Assembly (NCBI RefSeq): GCF_900114975.1
Contig: NZ_FOUU01000006.1
Coordinates: 1 to 64,000 of the forward strand
DNA length: 64,000 nt
From: Thermodesulforhabdus norvegica
GTDB taxonomy: Bacteria; Desulfobacterota; Syntrophobacteria; Syntrophobacterales; Thermodesulforhabdaceae
Reading direction: 5' to 3'
In this document: one piece after another, positions 35,135-45,165 of the stretch
Numbering within the stretch: the stretch's first letter is position 1
Layout: each line of letters begins with the position of its first letter
The notes under the pieces: model-generated
Database searches by the model: none
Told to the model about the DNA's origin: nothing
Seen by the model: the letters and a program-made list of their open reading frames with translations, nothing else
Program-made: the position numbers and the translations under genes

Positions 35135-36568
35135 TCACGGCAGATAGGTCATACACCTTTCAGTAAGAGCGAAAAGGCTTTGAGGGAAAATTCCCAGGTA
35201 AAGAATCCCGATAGAGGTTATCAAAAGTGTCAAATTTACCGAAGATGCCTGTGCGGAAGGAGCCACCGCTCCCGAAAACTCCTCGAAAAACATGTACACA
35301 AGAACTCTTAAATAGAAATAAGCCGACACTGCCGAATTCAGAACGGCAAGAACAACAAGCCACACATAGCCCGCTTCAAGAGCTCCTTTGAAAATGTAAA
35401 ACTTACCCATAAATCCACCCGTCGGAGGCAAGCCGACCATGGAAAACATAAAAATCGTCATCATCAGGCCGAGGAAAGGATACTTGAAACCACTTCCAGA
35501 AAGCTGATCCAGATAATTGCCCCTGTCCTCAAAAAGAACCAGAACGGCAAAGGCCCCTATGTTCATAAGAGCGTAGGCCACCAGATAAAATATTATAGCT
35601 GCCAGGCCGGTCTTATTAAGCGCCACAAAACCAACCAGTATGTAACCGGCATGGGCAATACTGGAATACGCCAGCATTCGCTTTACGTTCCTTTGCAATA
35701 AGGCGGTTACATTGCCCAGCGTCATGGTAACGGCAGCAATGAGCATGACCACCGTCGTTAGATCAAACACAACGATCTTGAGGGCCAGAGCAAAAACACG
35801 AATAAGCATAACGAAAGAGGCCGCCTTCACGCCGGAAATCATGAAGGCAGTTACCGAACTGGGAGCACCTTCGTAAACATCAGGAGTCCACATGTGGAAA
35901 GGAACCGCAGCTATTTTGAAAAGCACTCCCGCCAGGACCAGACCGACACCGGCAAGGAGAATTCCCGTCTTTTCGCCTCCCATCTTCTGATAGGCTTCGA
36001 CAATCTGACCATAAGAAGTGGTCCCCAGGGCTCCGTAAATGAATGCTATCCCGAGAAGCATAATGGCCGTCGAAAAGGCCCCCAGCAGGAAGTATTTCAT
36101 AGAAGCTTCCACGGATCTCTCATCGGTCTTAAAAAGACCGGTTAGCACATAAACCGAAAGAGACATTGTCTCCAGACCCAGAACGAGCATTATCAGGTCA
36201 TAGGATGTGGCCATAAAGCTCATGCCAACGCTTGAAAGCGTAACCAGGGCATAGTATTCGCCTTTGTGACGAATCCTTCCGCAAATGTAAGGCTCCGATA
36301 GCAATGCAACGAGAAAACCAACGCCGTAAAAGATAAATCTGAAAACGCCTGCCAGATTATCAAACATGAACATATTGAAAAAACTGATGCGTTCCGAACC
36401 CATAACAATGAAGTTGGCAACGATGGCCATTAAAAAGCCGAGACCCGCCAGCATATTGAGGTTGACCTGTCTTTCACTGGGGACAAAACCACCGGCCAGA
36501 AGTAATGCAAAGGCAAATCCTATCAGGATGACGTCCGGCAAGATGGAGACTAAATCAAAGTTCCCCAT
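35135..36568 (-). CDS. nuoN: Complex I subunit NuoN
   Basis: A 477-residue antiporter-like membrane subunit with about 14 helices, one of the three proton-pumping modules. The conserved charged helix regions are in VLAGVLFKIAAVPFHMWTPD and YEGAPSSVTAFMISGVKAAS. LQRNVKRMLAYSSIAHAGYI is the typical lysine-bearing segment. It is the last gene of the operon and its start overlaps the nuoM stop by one base. Confidence 0.96.
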   Translation of the reverse strand: MGNFDLVSILPDVILIGFAFALLLAGGFVPSERQVNLNMLAGLGFLMAIVANFIVMGSERISFFNMFMFDNLAGVFRFIFYGVGFLVALLSEPYICGRIRHKGEYYALVTLSSVGMSFMATSYDLIMLVLGLETMSLSVYVLTGLFKTDERSVEASMKYFLLGAFSTAIMLLGIAFIYGALGTTSYGQIVEAYQKMGGEKTGILLAGVGLVLAGVLFKIAAVPFHMWTPDVYEGAPSSVTAFMISGVKAASFVMLIRVFALALKIVVFDLTTVVMLIAAVTMTLGNVTALLQRNVKRMLAYSSIAHAGYILVGFVALNKTGLAAIIFYLVAYALMNIGAFAVLVLFEDRGNYLDQLSGSGFKYPFLGLMMTIFMFSMVGLPPTGGFMGKFYIFKGALEAGYVWLVVLAVLNSAVSAYFYLRVLVYMFFEEFSGAVAPSAQASSVNLTLLITSIGILYLGIFPQSLFALTERCMTYLP

Positions 36569-38112
36569 TATTTACCCCCTATGAACAAAGCAAGAGGTTG
36601 AGTTGGTCTGTCAACGTTCATCACCACTCGCTTATGGTAGTTATCCAGAAAAGCTTCAACAGATGCGTGCATCTTTCCGAGAAAATAGTTGGGAAATACG
36701 CCCATAACCAGGTACATTATGGTAATAGGCACCAGAAGGCCGATTTCGCGGGCATTCAAGTCGGGAAGGTTTCGGTTTTCATCGTGAACGATCGGACCAA
36801 ACATTACCCGTTTGAACATCCAGAGCAGGTAAACCGCCGCCAGAATTACACAGGTTGCCGCGGTTACGGTCCATACCGGATTGGCCTTAAAGGCACCCAG
36901 AAAGATCAAAAATTCGCCTATGAAGCCGTTAAGCCCGGGCAGACCGACAGAAGACAACACCGTGATCATAAAAAAGGCCGCAAAGATGGGCATAACCTTT
37001 GCCACTCCGCCAAAGTCCTTGATGAGCCTCGTATGCCTTCGTTCGTAGAGCATCCCCACAAGGATAAACAGAGCCCCCGTGCTCAAACCGTGATTAAGCA
37101 TCTGATAAATTCCACCCTCAACACCCTGCATATTCAACGCAAATAGCCCGAGCATAACCGCTCCCAGATGGCTTACCGACGAAAAGGCAACGAGCTTCTT
37201 AACATCCGGCTGCACTATGGATACCAGTGCCCCGTATACCACTCCTATTATGGAGAGCACAACCAGAAGAGGTAGCGACGCATGGGTTGCATGAGGAAAA
37301 AGTCCCATAGCAAACCTTATAAACCCGTAGGTTCCCATTTTCAGCAGAATTCCGGCAAGGATCACACTTCCCGGAGTAGGGGCTTCAACATGCGCATCGG
37401 GAAGCCATGTGTGGAATGGAAACATGGGAACCTTGATGGCAAAGGAAAGAGCAAAGGCCGCAAAAAGCCAGATCTGAACTCCGAAGGGCGGCAATACCTG
37501 GTACCATTTTAGCAAATCGAAGGTATATTCCCCTGTGACCCTGGCCACATAGAGATAGTAGAAGATTATCGCCGCAAGCATCAACACGCTTCCGAACAGA
37601 GTATAGAGAACGAACTTGATGGCGGCATAAACTCTTCTGGGGCCGCCCCATACCCCTATGATAAAGTACATGGGGATGAGCATGAGTTCCCAGAACACAT
37701 AGAAAAGAAGAAGGTCGAGAGCACAAAAGGTACCGAGCATTCCCACTTCAAGAACAAGCATGCAGATTAGAAATTCCTTCACATGCCTGTCTATGTAGCG
37801 CCACGCTGAAAGTATGCATATAGGACAGGTAAAGGTCGTGAGCAGGTAAAGCCAGAGAGAAATGCCGTCAATGCCCAGAAAATAGGTAGCACCTATCGAC
37901 TCAATCCAGGGCCGCTTTTCGACGAACTGAAACCCAGCTTCCCCGGGGTCAAAACCCATGATCAGATAAAGCGAAAAGAGGAAGTCGAGAAACATCACCG
38001 CCAGGGTGACCTGTTTCTGCAATTCCACATTCTCCCGACGAATCAGGAAAAGCAGCGGGACTCCAACCAGCGGAAAAAATGTAACCAAACTTAGAATGCC
38101 AAAGCCATCCAT
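36568..38112 (-). CDS. nuoM: Complex I subunit NuoM
   Basis: A 514-residue antiporter-like membrane subunit. Conserved: WELMLIPMYFIIGVWGG (with the key Glu), FAIKVPMFPFHTWLPDAHVE, APTPGSVILAGILLKMGTYG and QPDVKKLVAFSSVSHLGAVM. These hold the lysine and glutamate residues of the proton path. It lies between nuoL (10 bp) and nuoN (overlap) in the standard order. Confidence 0.96.
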   Translation of the reverse strand: MDGFGILSLVTFFPLVGVPLLFLIRRENVELQKQVTLAVMFLDFLFSLYLIMGFDPGEAGFQFVEKRPWIESIGATYFLGIDGISLWLYLLTTFTCPICILSAWRYIDRHVKEFLICMLVLEVGMLGTFCALDLLLFYVFWELMLIPMYFIIGVWGGPRRVYAAIKFVLYTLFGSVLMLAAIIFYYLYVARVTGEYTFDLLKWYQVLPPFGVQIWLFAAFALSFAIKVPMFPFHTWLPDAHVEAPTPGSVILAGILLKMGTYGFIRFAMGLFPHATHASLPLLVVLSIIGVVYGALVSIVQPDVKKLVAFSSVSHLGAVMLGLFALNMQGVEGGIYQMLNHGLSTGALFILVGMLYERRHTRLIKDFGGVAKVMPIFAAFFMITVLSSVGLPGLNGFIGEFLIFLGAFKANPVWTVTAATCVILAAVYLLWMFKRVMFGPIVHDENRNLPDLNAREIGLLVPITIMYLVMGVFPNYFLGKMHASVEAFLDNYHKRVVMNVDRPTQPLALFIGGK

Positions 38113-38122
38113 AGTGCCCCTC

Positions 38123-40192
38123 TTACATCAGAAGAATAAGAACACCGATTACAATTCCCCAAATGTAATGATATATGTACCCCGTCTGAAGCTTCGACAA
38201 TAGAGCACCAAACAGGTAAATGCTCTTACCGGTACCGTTTACGGCACCGTCAATAACGACCTCATCGAACTTCTTCGACGAAAAGGCACTGCCAAGAACG
38301 CCTCTGACAAAGGTTGCATTGTAGATCTCGTCCACGAAATACTTATTGTACACAACCGTATACAGTCTCCGGTATTTCTCAGTAATACGGGCCACCAGTG
38401 AAGGATCACGAACGTAACACCAGTAGGCCGCCAGGAATCCTATAAACGCAAGGGTAACGGATATGATCATCAGAGCATATTCCAGAAAATGAGGATAGTG
38501 CGGCCATTCAACCCTGTAGGCATGTTCCGTAATGGGTTCGAGGAAGTGATGGAGATGACTCTTGCCACCCAGGGCCTCGGGAATATTGATGTAACCACCC
38601 ACCACGGAAAGGACTGCCAGGATAAAAAGCGGAATCAGCATGCTTTTGGGAGATTCATGAATATGATGCTTAGTCTCTTCGTCCATTCTGGGCTCACCAA
38701 AGAATATAAGAAAAAGCCACCGAAACATGTAGAAAGCAGTCATACCCGCCGTGATTGCTCCAATAAGCCATAAGATCGGGCTGCCGTAGGGACTTGAAAA
38801 AGCATACCATAAAATTTCGTCTTTGCTGAAGAAGCCCGAGAAACCGGGCACACCGGCGATTGCAAGAGTTGCAATAAAAGCAGTTACAAAGGTTGCCGGA
38901 ATGTACTTCCTCAATCCACCCATCTTCATCACATCCTGTTCACCGCCCATGGCATGGATGACACTTCCGGCACTGAGAAAGAGCAGAGCTTTAAAGAAAG
39001 CGTGGGTTACCAGATGAAAAATACCGGCGGCAAAGGCACCGACACCAACGGCAAGAAACATGTATCCGAGCTGGCTTATTGTAGAATAAGCGAGAATCCT
39101 TTTGATATCTCTCTGGGCAAAGCCCATACTCGCCGCAAACAGGGCCGTAACCGCACCTACCGTTGCCACGACGGCCATGGACACGGGAGCCATTGTAAAA
39201 AGTGCGTTGCATCTTGCCACCATGTACACACCGGCAGTAACCATTGTAGCGGCATGGATCAATGCAGAAACCGGAGTAGGACCCGCCATGGCGTCAGGCA
39301 ACCAGACGTAAAGGGGTATCTGGGCAGATTTTCCCGTAGCTCCCATAAACAGAAGAAGGGTTATGGCCGTGGCAAGAAAACCGTTGTATTTCAAAACGTG
39401 TCGGGCATTTTCGAAGACCTCCGAATAATTCAGACTGTGGAACGTAACAAATATGAGAAACATGCCCAGGAGAAAACCGTAATCACCAATTCGGTTTACT
39501 ATGAACGCCTTATTCCCGGCGTAGGCATTATAATCGTCCTCGAACCAGAAGCCGATGAGAAGGTAAGAGCACAGACCCACACCTTCCCATCCGACGAACA
39601 TCATGGGAAAGTTATTGCCCATCACAAGGATGAGCATGAAGAAGACAAAGAGATTCAGATAGCTGAAAAACCGGGCGTAAGAGGGATCGTCGTGCATGTA
39701 ACCAATCGAATACACATGAATTAGAAAGCTTACGCCGGTTACCACCAGCATCATAACCATGCTCAGCGGGTCGAGCAGAAAGGCAATATCAAGAGAGAGA
39801 TCTCCTGAAACCATCCACTTGTAGAACAAAACTTCAACAAACCGTTTTTCTACGGGAAGCTGTATCAATTGATAGAAGGCTATCGAAGACAGTATGAAGG
39901 ATAGGCCTATGGAACCTACACCAACCCCATGAACCAGGGTTTTATTCCATTTATAGCCAAAAAGCACATTTAAAAACCCTCCAAGAGCTGGTATCAGCGA
40001 CACCAACAGGACGGGATAACCAACCTTCTGGTAAATAAAAAACACCAACACCGTGAAGGCTATACCCACGGCTCCGGCCGAAAAGGCATGGACAAACTTT
40101 CTGCCCCATTTATCCGCAAAAACACCGAACAGGCCGTTCAAAAACGCTCCAAATAAGGGAAAAAGCGGCACCAAAATGATGTAATCGAACAT
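38123..40192 (-). CDS. nuoL: Complex I subunit NuoL
   Basis: A 689-residue antiporter-like subunit with the long C-terminal lateral helix that ties the membrane arm together. Motifs: MFVGWEGVGLCSYLLIGFW, KSAQIPLYVWLPDAMAGPTP, VSALIHAATMVTAGVYMVAR and FAQRDIKRILAYSTISQLGY. The N-terminal region shows a duplicated PLFPLFGAFLNGLFG / LIPALGGFLNVLFGYKWN pattern. The amphipathic C-terminal part (about residues 560-689) is present, so the pump is full-length. Confidence 0.96.
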   Translation of the reverse strand: MFDYIILVPLFPLFGAFLNGLFGVFADKWGRKFVHAFSAGAVGIAFTVLVFFIYQKVGYPVLLVSLIPALGGFLNVLFGYKWNKTLVHGVGVGSIGLSFILSSIAFYQLIQLPVEKRFVEVLFYKWMVSGDLSLDIAFLLDPLSMVMMLVVTGVSFLIHVYSIGYMHDDPSYARFFSYLNLFVFFMLILVMGNNFPMMFVGWEGVGLCSYLLIGFWFEDDYNAYAGNKAFIVNRIGDYGFLLGMFLIFVTFHSLNYSEVFENARHVLKYNGFLATAITLLLFMGATGKSAQIPLYVWLPDAMAGPTPVSALIHAATMVTAGVYMVARCNALFTMAPVSMAVVATVGAVTALFAASMGFAQRDIKRILAYSTISQLGYMFLAVGVGAFAAGIFHLVTHAFFKALLFLSAGSVIHAMGGEQDVMKMGGLRKYIPATFVTAFIATLAIAGVPGFSGFFSKDEILWYAFSSPYGSPILWLIGAITAGMTAFYMFRWLFLIFFGEPRMDEETKHHIHESPKSMLIPLFILAVLSVVGGYINIPEALGGKSHLHHFLEPITEHAYRVEWPHYPHFLEYALMIISVTLAFIGFLAAYWCYVRDPSLVARITEKYRRLYTVVYNKYFVDEIYNATFVRGVLGSAFSSKKFDEVVIDGAVNGTGKSIYLFGALLSKLQTGYIYHYIWGIVIGVLILLM

Positions 40193-40202
40193 ATTTCCAC
40201 CT

Positions 40203-40511
40203 CTAGCCCTTCATGGTGTTGAGCCTATCCATGTCCACAGACCCGGTAAGCCTGAATACCATAAGGATAATCGCCAGTCCTATGGCAACCTCTGCGGCTG
40301 CAATGGCCATTACGAAAAGTACATACATCATACCGATGGCAGACTTAAGAAAATGACTAAAAGTAATAAATACCAGATTAACTCCATTCAGCATAAGCTC
40401 AATACACATAAAACAGATTATCAGGTTTCTCCTTATCAGAAACCCAATTGCTCCAATGGAAAACAAGGTTATTCCGACCAGCAGAAAGAAATATTCCGGC
40501 TTCACAAACAT
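40203..40511 (-). CDS. nuoK: Complex I subunit NuoK
   Basis: A 102-residue, three-helix membrane subunit. The ATG at 40511 fits the AGGAG site; a TTG at 40517 is too close. The conserved Glu pair is in CIELMLNGVNLVFITFS and AAAEVAIGLAIILMVFR. It sits between nuoJ and nuoL in standard order. Confidence 0.94.
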   Translation of the reverse strand: MFVKPEYFFLLVGITLFSIGAIGFLIRRNLIICFMCIELMLNGVNLVFITFSHFLKSAIGMMYVLFVMAIAAAEVAIGLAIILMVFRLTGSVDMDRLNTMKG

Positions 40512-40532
40512 AATCAACAGTGCTCCTTTGAT

Positions 40533-41042
40533 TTACCGTGTTGTTTCTCTTTTGCCCAGAATAACGGCCCCGATCAGACCCACAAGCAAAACTACAGATG
40601 CAACTTCAAAGGGTAACAGATAATTAGAGAAAAGGTATTTACCGATAACCCGCGTTGAATCCCAACCCTCGGGAATTTTTATGTATCCCGAATCTATAGC
40701 AATCTTTGCGGTGTAACCGACGATACAGAGCTTCAGAGCAAGAGCCAAACCCAGAAGCAGCCCCACAAGCCGCCTCTTTACGAACAAAACCTCACGCCTT
40801 GCCTCTTCCACGTTGAGCAACATTATCACGAATACGAAAAGCACCATTATGGCGCCGACGTATACTATCACCTGAATGGCCGCGATAAAATCCGCCTTGA
40901 GGATTACGTAGTCGCACGCCAGCATGATCATAACGGCTATGAGAGAAGCAGCGCTGTAAATAGGGTTCTTCTGCAATATCGTGGAAAGTGCGAACAATAT
41001 GGCAAGCCCCGAAAAAAGGTAGGCAAAATGCATAGAAGTCAT
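40533..41042 (-). CDS. nuoJ: Complex I subunit NuoJ
   Basis: A 169-residue membrane subunit with five helices. AIQVIVYVGAIMVLFVFVIM is the typical NuoJ helix whose rotation couples quinone chemistry to pumping, followed by LLNVEEARRE. It starts 4 bases inside the end of nuoI, so translation is coupled. Confidence 0.94.
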   Translation of the reverse strand: MTSMHFAYLFSGLAILFALSTILQKNPIYSAASLIAVMIMLACDYVILKADFIAAIQVIVYVGAIMVLFVFVIMLLNVEEARREVLFVKRRLVGLLLGLALALKLCIVGYTAKIAIDSGYIKIPEGWDSTRVIGKYLFSNYLLPFEVASVVLLVGLIGAVILGKRETTR

Positions 41043-41452
41043 GACACCATCTCTCCCCTTTTCATGAGAGTGTCCCGATCCAGAAGCAATTCTTCCTTCC
41101 TGTAGCGTACATTCTCATATTCAGGAGTAAGATAAATAGCATTAACGGGACATACATCTTCACACAGACCGCAATATATGCATCTGTAGGCGTCGAGAAT
41201 GTATTTCTTCGGAAACCTCCGTCCGTCCTCGGTCTCCCCTATCTCAAGAGTAATAGCCCTGGGCGGGCATATGGCTTCACAGAGCCCACAGGCAACGCAT
41301 TTGATATTTCCCTTTTCGTCCTTCCTCATGGCCTGTAGGCCTCTATACCGCTCAAAAGAGCCGACCTTCTCTTTGGGATACTGAACGGTAATAGGCCTAG
41401 TAACCAAGTGCTTCAGAGTAATCATCAAACCTTTTACAAGAGGACCTACCAT
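41039..41452 (-). CDS. nuoI: Complex I iron-sulfur subunit NuoI
   Basis: A 137-residue peripheral subunit with two [4Fe-4S] clusters (N6a and N6b): CVACGLCEAICPPRAITLE and CIYCGLCEDVCPVNAIYLT. It links the catalytic arm to NuoB and the quinone site. In this operon it would accept electrons from the formate dehydrogenase-like subunit. It lies between nuoH and nuoJ. Confidence 0.96.
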   Translation of the reverse strand: MVGPLVKGLMITLKHLVTRPITVQYPKEKVGSFERYRGLQAMRKDEKGNIKCVACGLCEAICPPRAITLEIGETEDGRRFPKKYILDAYRCIYCGLCEDVCPVNAIYLTPEYENVRYRKEELLLDRDTLMKRGEMVS

Positions 41453-41458
41453 AGCCTT

Positions 41459-42457
41459 TTACCTCACAAGGAGCATTATCATGCCCGTTACGAAAATATT
41501 TACAAAACTCAGAGGAATCAAAAACTTCCAGCCGAACTTCATTAGCTGATCATACCTCAACCTGGGATAGGTTCCCCTCAGCCAGATTATCACAAAGATA
41601 AGAGCAAAAACCTTCAGAAGATACCACACGAACGGTGGAAGTATCCCCGGACCATTCCACCCGCCCAGGAAAAGCACCGTCCCAATGCAGGAACAGGCAA
41701 CGATGCTTGCATACTCTGCCATAAAGAACATGGCAAACTTCATACTGCTGTAATCCGCATGAAACCCCGCAACCAGCTCACTTTCAGCCTCGGGCAGGTC
41801 AAAGGGAACTCTCTTGAGCTCTGCCACAGCCGCAGTCAGGTAAATCAGGAATCCTACAGGTTGATAAACGATGAACCAGACATCCTTTTGCATTTCCACA
41901 ATCTTGTAAAGATCAAGGGTACCCGAAAGCAATATTACGCCGAAAACCGAGAGCGTAAAGGCAACCTCGTAGCTTATAAGCTGTGCCGCTTCCCTAACAC
42001 CGCCCAGCAAAGCGTATTTGTTATTCTGAGACCAGCCTCCGAAGACCACTCCGTAGGTGGAAAGCCCACTCAGAGCGAAAATAAACAATATATCAATCCC
42101 TATACCCGTAATCCTGAGACTAACGGGTTCCTTTAACAGCCCAAAAAGAGTCGTCTGATCTCCAAAAGGAATTACGGCAAACATCAGCAAAACCGGCACG
42201 ATACTCAATGCCGGAGACAGAAAGTAGAAAAGCTTGTCGGCCTGAGCCGTTATGATGTCTTCTTTGAAAAAGAGTTTTATACCGTCTGCTATGGGCTGAA
42301 GTATTCCGTGCCAGCCGGCATACATGGGCCCCAGACGAATCTGAATATGCCCCAGAACCTTGCGTTCTAACAGGGTAAGATAGGCCACAGTGAGCATAAG
42401 GAGACCAAAAACAACGAGGATTTTTACGGTTATAAAAACAAGAGCTCCTATATCCAT
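41459..42457 (-). CDS. nuoH: Complex I subunit NuoH
   Basis: A 332-residue membrane subunit with eight helices that forms the quinone chamber together with NuoB and NuoD. Conserved: LLERKVLGHIQIRLGPMYAG, QPIADGIKLFFKED, DLPEAESELVAGFHADYSSM and LRGTYPRLRYDQLMKFGWK. It follows the formate dehydrogenase-like gene by 13 bp, in the place where nuoH normally follows nuoG. Confidence 0.96.
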   Translation of the reverse strand: MDIGALVFITVKILVVFGLLMLTVAYLTLLERKVLGHIQIRLGPMYAGWHGILQPIADGIKLFFKEDIITAQADKLFYFLSPALSIVPVLLMFAVIPFGDQTTLFGLLKEPVSLRITGIGIDILFIFALSGLSTYGVVFGGWSQNNKYALLGGVREAAQLISYEVAFTLSVFGVILLSGTLDLYKIVEMQKDVWFIVYQPVGFLIYLTAAVAELKRVPFDLPEAESELVAGFHADYSSMKFAMFFMAEYASIVACSCIGTVLFLGGWNGPGILPPFVWYLLKVFALIFVIIWLRGTYPRLRYDQLMKFGWKFLIPLSFVNIFVTGMIMLLVR

Positions 42458-42470
42458 AGCCAGTCCCCTT

Positions 42471-45149
42471 CTATGCCTTTTCTATGCGGACCGCCGTAAC
42501 CTTAAACTCGGGAATCTTTGCCACAGGATCCAGTTCGGCAATGGTCAGGATATTCGCCGCCGCTTCGGAAAAGTGAAAGGTGGAAAATACTTCTCCCCGT
42601 TTCACTCGATCGCTTATCTTCACCTTTACAGCAATTTCACCCCTTCGACTCATAACCTTAACCACCTCGCCGTCGCTTATTCCCATCTCTTCTGCATCAT
42701 AGGGATTCATCTCCAGATACGGTTCAGGCACGTAGTAATTGGACACCCTGCTCCTTCTGGTCATCGTACCGGTATGGTAATGATAGTAGTTCCGGCCCGT
42801 AGTCAGCACAAAGGGGAATTCAGAATCGGGCTGTTCCACAGGCGGACGGTACTCAATGGGCGTCAACAAGCCCCTGCCTCTCGCTATCTTTCCGACATGC
42901 AGAATAGGGGTTCCCGGATGATCTTCCGAAGGACAGGGCCACTGAATTCCGCACTTCTCTATTCTCTTATAGGTAATACCGGCGTACTGAGGCGTTACCT
43001 TCCGTATCTCTTCAAAAATTTCCTCTGCACTCTCGTAGCTCATAGGATAGCCCAGGCGAGATGCCACCTGAGATATTATCCACCAGTCGTCACGGGCCTC
43101 ACCGGGCGGATCAAGCGCTCTTCTCACCCTCTGAACTCGCCGTTCCGTATTCGTGAAGGTGCCGTCCTTCTCGGCAAAGGACGCAGATGGGAGAACGACA
43201 TGAGCATACCTGCAGGTGTCGTTGAAGAAAATATCCTGCACAATCAGTAAATCCAGCTTTTTAAAGGCTTCCTGGAGATGATGGAGATCCGGGTCGCTCA
43301 GCGCCGGATTTTCTCCCATCACGTACATTGCCTTAACACGACCGTCCAGCGCCGCATGACCCATCTCCACAACGGTAAGACCGACCTTGTCGGAAAGCTT
43401 AACTCCCCAGGCCGCCTCAAACTTCTTCTTTACATCCGGATTATTTACCGGTTGATAGCCGGGATATGTGGCGGGAAGTCCGCCCATATCGCAGGCACCC
43501 TGTACATTATTTTGACCTCGCAGGGGATTTATCCCGCTACCCGGCTTGCCGATATTTCCGCAGATGAGGGCCAGATTGGCCAGACTCTTTACGTTGTCCG
43601 TGCCTTTGGTATGCTGAGTTATACCCATACAGTAAACGATAGCCGCCCTTCCCGCCGATCCGTACATTCTGGCGGCTGCAATAATATCTTCTGCTTTGAC
43701 ACCCGTTATCTCTGCGGCATACTCAGGCGTGTACTTTTCTACAACCCGCCTTAAATCCTCAAACCCTTCGGTGTGCTCATCAATAAAGGCCTGATCGTGC
43801 AGGCCTTCTTTCAGGATTACGTGCATCATGGCATTGACAAGGGCAATGTCCGTTCCCGGGCGAATGGGGAGGTAGATATGAGCCTCATGGGCCAGATCGA
43901 TTTTCCTGGGATCTGCCACTATGAGCTTTACTCCCTTTTGCCTTACCGCCCTCCTGATCCTCATCCCGATTACAGGATGATTCTCCGTAGTGTTACTTCC
44001 GATAACAAGGATAACCTCACCCTGATCGATATCCTCAATCGAGTTGGTCATAGCGCCGGAGCCCAGCGTTGTGGCAAGACCTGCCACAGTTGAGGAGTGT
44101 CAGAGCCGGGCACAGTGATCGACGTTATTCGTGCCGATCACTGCTCTCATGAATTTCTGAAAGACGTAATTGTCCTCATTGGTACACTTTGCCGAAGCAA
44201 GCCCCGCTACCGCATCAGGCCCGTGTTCTGCCACGATCTGCCTGAGTTTGTCCGCAACAAAATCCAGAGCCTCATCCCAGGAAGCTTCAACAAAATCATC
44301 GTCCTTTCGAATCAGAGGCTTTGTCAGTCTCTCTGAACTGTTTACAAATTCGAATCCAAAACGCCCTTTCACACACAGGGTGCCGTAGTTAGGCGGCACG
44401 CTTTCATCTACCGTGACCTTTATTACCCTGTTCTGAGCTACATTGAGTTCCAGCACACATCCCACACCGCAATAAGGACAAACCGTGCGGACCGTGCGTT
44501 TCTGCCAGGGACGGGCTTTCAGGTCACTTACGTTCTCCGTAAGAGCCCCGACGGGACAAACGGCCAGGCACTCACCACAGGATATGCACTTTTCGGGATA
44601 AGCCACTTCAATACGGCCGTCGCCGTTTTCCCCTTCGACTACAAGAACCCCCTGACCAACATACTCAGAACAAACGGTCACACAGCGCCGACAGAGAACA
44701 CACCTGCCGGGGTAATACTTTATGGCAGGAGTTGAATACGAAACCGGGGGTTTTTTCAGCATGGGAATTCCGACCGTTCTATCGGCTATTCTCCTTTCGT
44801 ACCCCAGTTCGTAAACCAGATCCTGAAGCCTGCATTCACCTGCCTTGTCGCAAACGGGGCAATCAAGAGGATGTTTTTCCAGGAGTACCTTAAGGGCGTT
44901 CAAACGGGCCGTTTCGATGCGTTCGCTCCTGGTGGTCACCACCATCCCATCCCTTACAACGGTACTGCAAGCCGGAAGCAAGTCCTGTTCGCCTTCTACC
45001 TCAATAACGCAGAGCCCGCAGGAACCAATAGGATCGACTTTTTCCAGGTAACAAAGTGTGGGGATAGAAATACCTGCAGACCTGGCAAGTTCCAATATGG
45101 TCTGCCCTTCCCGTGCTTCAATTTGTTTTCCGTCTATTGTGACCACCAT
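42471..45149 (-). CDS. fdhA: Selenocysteine formate dehydrogenase with NuoG-like N-terminus, in the nuoG position
   Basis: An 892-residue molybdenum or tungsten oxidoreductase read through an in-frame TGA at 44100-44102, which should insert selenocysteine (residue 350). The context is VDHCARL-U-HSSTVAGLATT, the active-site sequence of formate dehydrogenases. Domains in order: plant-type [2Fe-2S] (CYLEKVDPIGSCGLC), a His-Cys3 [4Fe-4S] site (HPLDCPVCDKAGEC), two [4Fe-4S] sites (CVLCRRCVTVC and CISCGECLAVCPVG), then the catalytic [4Fe-4S] (CPYCGVGC) and pterin-binding domains with PLRGQNNVQGACDMGGLP. It lies between nuoD and nuoH, with no nuoE or nuoF. It should oxidise formate or reduce CO2 and exchange electrons with the quinone module. 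Without UGA decoding it would appear as two broken genes. Confidence 0.93.
44070..44088 (-). promoter_or_regulatory. Bacterial SECIS element of fdhA
   Basis: On the minus strand TGTGGCA pairs perfectly with TGCCACA around the loop GGTCT. The stem begins 11 bases after the TGA at 44100-44102. Stem size, spacing and the GGTCT loop match the known SelB-binding hairpin of E. coli fdhF. It supports insertion of selenocysteine. Confidence 0.92.
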
Positions 45150-45165
45150 ACGTTACATGCTCCCC

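Noticed and set aside
38954-39724. Plus-strand 256-residue open frame
   Set aside because: It is antisense to nuoL, has no family features and is low in hydrophobic order; a shadow of the membrane gene.
42471-45149. Two separate or broken NuoG-like genes
   Set aside because: The TGA between them is in frame, sits at the formate dehydrogenase active-site position and is followed by a SECIS hairpin, so this is one selenoprotein gene.
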